From NCBI RefSeq assembly GCF_900142195.1, contig NZ_FRAB01000037.1:1-64000 (forward strand): a stretch of DNA of 64,000 nt, read 5' to 3'. The DNA is from Paraburkholderia terricola. GTDB taxonomy: Bacteria; Pseudomonadota; Gammaproteobacteria; Burkholderiales; Burkholderiaceae. Shown here in pieces: positions 60,711 through 64,000 of this stretch (the first letter of the stretch is position 1; every line of letters starts with the position of its first letter). A program made the position numbers and the translations under genes. The notes under the pieces were generated by a model. The model worked only from the letters and a program-made list of their open reading frames with translations, made no database searches and had not been told where the DNA came from.

Positions 60711-61673
60711 TCAGGCCGCCGGCGAATTGCATGGATTGCGCGGCGCTTCGCCGCGCAGTACCCGCACGACTTCTTCGGTAGCTCGTCTGCGAAGTTCCAG
60801 CAAGGATGCGTCTGACGAAAACGCGACGTGGGGCGTCAACATCGCGCCGCGTTGGCGCAGCAGTTCATCCGGAACGCGCGGCTCGGAGTCGAGCACGTCG
60901 AGCCCTGCGGCGGACAGTTGCCCGCTTTGCAGCGCTTCGATAACGGCATCCGTATCGACGATGCCGCCGCGGCTCACGTTGATCAGCAGACTGCCGCAGC
61001 GCATTTTCGCTATTCGCTCGCGGTTGATGAGGTGGCGCGTGCCGTCGGTGATCGGCGCATGCACGATCACGATGTCGCTGTTGGCGAGCAGTTCGTCGAG
61101 CGCCACGGCTTGCACGCCCGCCACCGGCTCGCGCAGGAAAGGATCATGCGTCAGCAGCCGGCAGCCGAACGCGCCGAGCTTGCGCGCCGTGGCGCGCGCT
61201 ATGCGGCCGAAGCCGACCAGCCCGCAAGTAAGCGCGCCCAGGCGGCGAAGACGGGCATCGGCGGGAGACCAGCGCCCGGCATGCACTTCACGATCGAAAA
61301 TCACCAGCCCGCGGGTCCATGCAAGCGCGAAGCCGACCGCATGATCGGAGACTTCGTCGACGCAATAGTCCGGCACGTTCGTGACGAAAATGCCGCGGGC
61401 GGTGGCCGCATCCACGGCGATGTTGTCGAGCCCTACGCCAAGCCTTGCAACGATCTTCAGCCGTGAGGAAGCCGCGATGGTTTCGACCGACACCGGCGCC
61501 CAGCACGTCAGGATCGCGGAAGGCAGATGCTCGCGGGCCAGCGCTTCGATGCCGGACGCGGGCAAGGGAGCGGCCGGTCCGCTGACTAGCCGCATGCCGG
61601 CGGATTCGACGATCTCGCGCTCGACGCTATCGTCGGGCCACGCATAGTCGGTGAGGAAGACTGTATCGATCAT
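60711..61673 (-). CDS. D-isomer 2-hydroxyacid dehydrogenase, CtBP-like
   Basis: A 320-residue NAD-dependent dehydrogenase. The NAD motif is CGLVGFGRIARATA. The catalytic set is Arg in LINVSRGG, Glu in LDSEPRVP and His in LTPHVAF. It fits the C-terminal-binding-protein-like branch of the D-2-hydroxyacid dehydrogenases, which includes phosphoglycerate and glyoxylate reductases. The ATG at 61673 is chosen because the upstream frame runs through the operator and promoter. First gene of the two-gene unit with the kinase. Confidence 0.9.
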   Translation of the reverse strand: MIDTVFLTDYAWPDDSVEREIVESAGMRLVSGPAAPLPASGIEALAREHLPSAILTCWAPVSVETIAASSRLKIVARLGVGLDNIAVDAATARGIFVTNVPDYCVDEVSDHAVGFALAWTRGLVIFDREVHAGRWSPADARLRRLGALTCGLVGFGRIARATARKLGAFGCRLLTHDPFLREPVAGVQAVALDELLANSDIVIVHAPITDGTRHLINRERIAKMRCGSLLINVSRGGIVDTDAVIEALQSGQLSAAGLDVLDSEPRVPDELLRQRGAMLTPHVAFSSDASLLELRRRATEEVVRVLRGEAPRNPCNSPAA

Positions 61674-61741
61674 GGAACTGGGCCTGATGGTGAACGGAAT
61701 GACCGCGTGGTTCGCGGGACCCCGCGAACCTTGCCTGATTG

Positions 61742-61755
61742 CACTAACGTTAGCA
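61742..61755. promoter_or_regulatory. Operator copy 3
   Basis: CACTAACGTTAGCA, the best-conserved core (CTAACGTTAG is a perfect palindrome). It overlaps the likely -10 of the dehydrogenase gene promoter. Confidence 0.7.
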
Positions 61756-61775
61756 TAGCAATCATGCAGTGCCAA
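61747..61775 (-). promoter_or_regulatory. Likely promoter of the 2-hydroxyacid dehydrogenase gene
   Basis: On the minus strand TTGGCA (61775-61770), 17 bp, TAACGT (61752-61747). The -10 is weak and lies within operator copy 3. Confidence 0.5.
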
Positions 61776-61854
61776 GCCGTGGCTCGCCTGGGTGGCGTAG
61801 CCTAAGGCACGAAAATTCAGTAAAAACCCTTGATTCATGGAGTCAAATACCGGA

Positions 61855-61883
61855 TTGACATGCCGGAAAGCGGCAACTAGACT
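61855..61883 (+). promoter_or_regulatory. Promoter of the porin gene
   Basis: TTGACA (61855-61860), 17 bp, TAGACT (61878-61883). Operator copy 4 begins 12 bases downstream, covering the expected start site. Confidence 0.75.
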
Positions 61884-61894
61884 CAATCCGTCGA

Positions 61895-61908
61895 TGCTAA
61901 CGTTCGCG
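61895..61908. promoter_or_regulatory. Operator copy 4
   Basis: TGCTAACGTTCGCG, nearly identical to copy 1 and likewise placed just downstream of a -10 box. Centres of copies 3 and 4 are 153 bp apart. Confidence 0.7.
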
Positions 61909-62129
61909 CTACAGAGGCACAGATCGCAAGCCGACTCGATGGCCCGCTCGATCTTTCAATGAGCCGACAGCGATCGCTGGTACGACCAAAGGGCGAAGGC
62001 GTCGACGTGTGCGCCAATAAAAGACCTGTTCAGAATCAGGCGACGCCTGCATGGCGTTCGGTGCCACGCCTTTGAAAAATGCAGCACCCGCAGAAAAACC
62101 TAAATATCACGACTGGCAGGAGACAACGA

Positions 62130-63299
62130 ATGAAGAGGCTTCTTGTACCCGCGATTTGCGGCTGCATAGGTGCGGCCGCACATGCGCAGAGTTCGGTCAC
62201 GCTCTATGGGCTGATCGACAATGGCGTGTCGTACGTCAGCAATCAGCGCACGGCGAGCGGTGCGGGTCACAGCAACGTTTTTGCATCTCAGGGAAACATC
62301 GTCGGCAATCGATGGGGGCTGACCGGGAGCGAGGATCTGGGCGGCGGCCTGCAAGCGATCTTCAAACTGGAAAACGGCTTTACGGGAACCAACGGTGGTC
62401 TCCAGCAGGGCGGGCGCCTGTTTGGCCGACAAGCGTGGGTCGGCATGTCCAGTTCGTATGGCGCGCTCACGCTGGGCCGTCAGTATGATTCGGTGGTGGA
62501 CTATCTTGCGCCACGTAGTGTCGCGCAGAGCTTCGTGGGCGGGCTCGAATTCATGCACCCGATGGACAACGACAACTTCGGCGATTTCTTCCGGCTCGAT
62601 AACGCCGTCAAATTTGCGAGTCCGGACATCCACGGTCTGAAATTCGGCGGCCTGTACGCGTTCTCGAACAAGGCGGGCGATTTCGCCGACAATCGTGCGT
62701 TCAGTGCCGGCGCGACTTACAACCACGGTCCATTCACGGTAAGCGCGGCATACATGCGCATCGACAATCCGGGGGACGGAGCGGCGGGCGCGCTCGACGG
62801 TTCGTCTACGTCTGGTGACGCCACGTTCCATGCGGCGCGACAGCAGGTATGGGGCGTCGGCGGCGCTTATGTGATTGGCCCGGCAACGCTGGGGCTGGTG
62901 TGGAGTCACTCGCATTACGACAATACGACGGCCGTGTACCGCGGCAGCACGCTGGCGCCCGCCGCCACCAGGTCGCCCACGGATCTTGGCTTCGACAACT
63001 TTGAAGCCAATATCCGCTATCTGATCAATCCGGCATGGGTGGTCGCGGCCTCGTACACCTTCACGGACGGTTCGTATTCCAACGCGTCCCTGCATGCGAA
63101 GCCGCGCTGGAACCAGTTCAATCTGATGACTTCGTATTCGCTTTCAAAACGCACCGACGTTTACCTGATGGCCGAATATCAGCATGTCACGGGTGCGGCG
63201 GGGACGATTTTCAGCGGTGCGTTCATTGGCGGAAGTGGCGGCCCTTCGTCGACGAACCGGCAATTCCTCACGAGTGCGGGACTGCGCGTCAAGTTCTGA
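62130..63299 (+). CDS. Gram-negative porin, OpcP/porin_4 type
   Basis: A 389-residue outer-membrane porin. A signal peptide ends in AHA, then QSSVTLYGLIDNGVSYVSNQ, the typical first strand of Burkholderia general porins. GNRWGLTGSEDLGGGLQAIF, RLFGRQAWVGMSSSYGALTLGRQY and a C-terminal TSAGLRVKF ending in Phe are family hallmarks for trimeric 16-strand barrels. AGGAGA precedes the ATG at 62130. It is divergent from the dehydrogenase gene and has the cluster operator at its promoter, so it probably admits the cluster's substrate. Confidence 0.93.
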   Translation: MKRLLVPAICGCIGAAAHAQSSVTLYGLIDNGVSYVSNQRTASGAGHSNVFASQGNIVGNRWGLTGSEDLGGGLQAIFKLENGFTGTNGGLQQGGRLFGRQAWVGMSSSYGALTLGRQYDSVVDYLAPRSVAQSFVGGLEFMHPMDNDNFGDFFRLDNAVKFASPDIHGLKFGGLYAFSNKAGDFADNRAFSAGATYNHGPFTVSAAYMRIDNPGDGAAGALDGSSTSGDATFHAARQQVWGVGGAYVIGPATLGLVWSHSHYDNTTAVYRGSTLAPAATRSPTDLGFDNFEANIRYLINPAWVVAASYTFTDGSYSNASLHAKPRWNQFNLMTSYSLSKRTDVYLMAEYQHVTGAAGTIFSGAFIGGSGGPSSTNRQFLTSAGLRVKF

Positions 63300-63377
63300 C
63301 CATCGTCGCGAACGGATGGCTGTCGCCGCTCGCGCGACCCATCCGTGCGACAGATACGGGACTCGATCGCCCGAACT

Positions 63378-64000
63378 TCAGTCGAGCCCCATGGTTCGCC
63401 GATATTGCTTCGCCTGGTCGGCAATCCATGCTCCGAACACTACCAGGGCCGAATCGCCGGCTTTGCGCTCGGGGTAGATCAGGTGATAGGAGCGGCCACT
63501 CGAGTACTCGTGCTTAGCCACCTGGATCAGAACGCCGCGTTCCAGTTCGTCCTCGATGAGCAGGCGCGGGATCAGCGCGATGCCGATACCATGAATCGCC
63601 GCTTCCGCGAGCATGGAAAACAATTCCAGCTTCGGCCCCGACATATCGCCTTCCACCTGCATGCCGCGCGATGCGAACCAGTCACGCCATGCGTACGGAC
63701 GCGTGCTCTGCTGTAAAAGCGGGTAACGCCGCCAGTCCGACGCCGTCAAGCGTGTGCGCGGCGCGATCAGCGTTGGGCTGCACACGGCGATCAGACTTTC
63801 GCGCATCAGAAAGAGCCCTTCCGATCCCGGCCAGATCGCGGCGCCCGCGTGAATTGCCGCGTCGAATCCGGTGTCGTCGAAGAGAAACGGACGAGTCCGT
63901 GTCGTGAGATTGACGGTGATATCCGGTTGCTCCGCGATAAAAAGCGGCAATCGGGGGAGCAGCCACTTTGTCGCGAACGTGGGCACCACGGCGAGTTCGA
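63378..64000 (-). CDS. LysR-family regulator, truncated by the window edge
   Basis: The C-terminal 207 residues of a LysR-type regulator. Only the effector domain is visible: TFATKWLLPRLPLFIAEQPD, GFDAAIHAGAAIWPG and GIGIALIPRLLIEDELERG, the GcvA-like pattern. The HTH lies beyond 64000. It is convergent with the porin gene. It could regulate the neighbouring catabolic genes, but the repeated operator there looks LacI-like rather than LysR-like. Confidence 0.88.
   Translation of the reverse strand, partial: ELAVVPTFATKWLLPRLPLFIAEQPDITVNLTTRTRPFLFDDTGFDAAIHAGAAIWPGSEGLFLMRESLIAVCSPTLIAPRTRLTASDWRRYPLLQQSTRPYAWRDWFASRGMQVEGDMSGPKLELFSMLAEAAIHGIGIALIPRLLIEDELERGVLIQVAKHEYSSGRSYHLIYPERKAGDSALVVFGAWIADQAKQYRRTMGLD

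Larger units (their letters stand above)
61674..62129. other. Divergent control region between dehydrogenase and porin genes
   Basis: 456 bases without a gene, holding two divergent promoters and two operators, described separately. The porin transcript would have a leader of about 240 bases. Confidence 0.7.

Noticed and set aside
61756..61775. Sigma54-like promoter (TTGGCAC ... TTGC) upstream of the 2-hydroxyacid dehydrogenase gene
   Set aside because: The GG and GC elements are 12 bases apart rather than the required 10, and a sigma70 reading with a 17-bp spacer fits the operator position better.

Overview
The window looks like the chromosome of a high-GC betaproteobacterium of the Burkholderiaceae, most likely Paraburkholderia or Burkholderia. 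This rests on gene content: DUF3563, the paired 3-hydroxybutyrate dehydrogenase and patatin genes, the FtrABCD iron system, a HemP of Burkholderia type, OpcP-like porins, and TTCG-N16-TTCG promoter elements. The genus call is inference, because no rRNA lies in the window.

Layout. 1-1016 is an insertion-sequence graveyard with two IS66 transposase tails and one IS4-type tail. 1017-2727 is a copper unit: cueR, copZ and a nucleoside-diphosphate-sugar-reductase-like SDR. 2728-11254 is mixed housekeeping: DUF3563, an orphan NitT/TauT-type binding protein, rlmJ, an aldo/keto reductase, 3-hydroxybutyrate dehydrogenase with patatin, and an aromatic aminotransferase. uvrB follows at 11255.

13.3-25.4 kb is rich in iron genes: ftrABCD, hemP, tonB-exbB-exbD, bfd and bfr. 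Three Fur-box-like sites precede ftrA, hemP and bfd. SRPBCC, OsmC, pirin, LysR and murI genes are interspersed. 25.5-33.3 kb is central metabolism: fumarase, a UPF0114 membrane protein, acetyl-CoA synthetase and a two-part sodium:solute symporter.

A tRNA-Ser(GGA) at 33357 is followed by an accessory island of about 8 kb. It holds an acyltransferase, a small orphan protein, a 1053-residue protein with a PIG-L deacetylase domain, and an 838-residue protein ending in a zinc deaminase-like domain. Four TTCG-N16-TTCG elements, the form of hrpII boxes that drive type III effectors in Ralstonia and relatives, lie upstream of the last three genes. Two of them sit in a 91-bp duplicated block. This is the best candidate here for undescribed biology: possible HrpB-type-regulated effectors.

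41.4-53.4 kb contains a LysR, MHS transporter and amidohydrolase cluster, an MFS exporter beside a G-rich/C-poor stretch, a DUF2569 protein, and a LacI-headed operon with a four-part ABC importer and a phosphodiesterase. After tRNA-Leu(TAA), 53.7-63.3 kb is a catabolic cluster: cupin, divergent enolase, extradiol-type VOC enzyme, carboxymuconolactone decarboxylase-like protein, zinc alcohol dehydrogenase and FAH-family protein in one direction; a 2-hydroxyacid dehydrogenase and an APH-fold kinase next; and a divergent porin. Four copies of a TGCTAACGTTAGCA-like operator sit at its promoters, two of them just downstream of recognisable -10 boxes, so one repressor probably controls the set. The substrate is unknown. 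The window ends inside a LysR gene.
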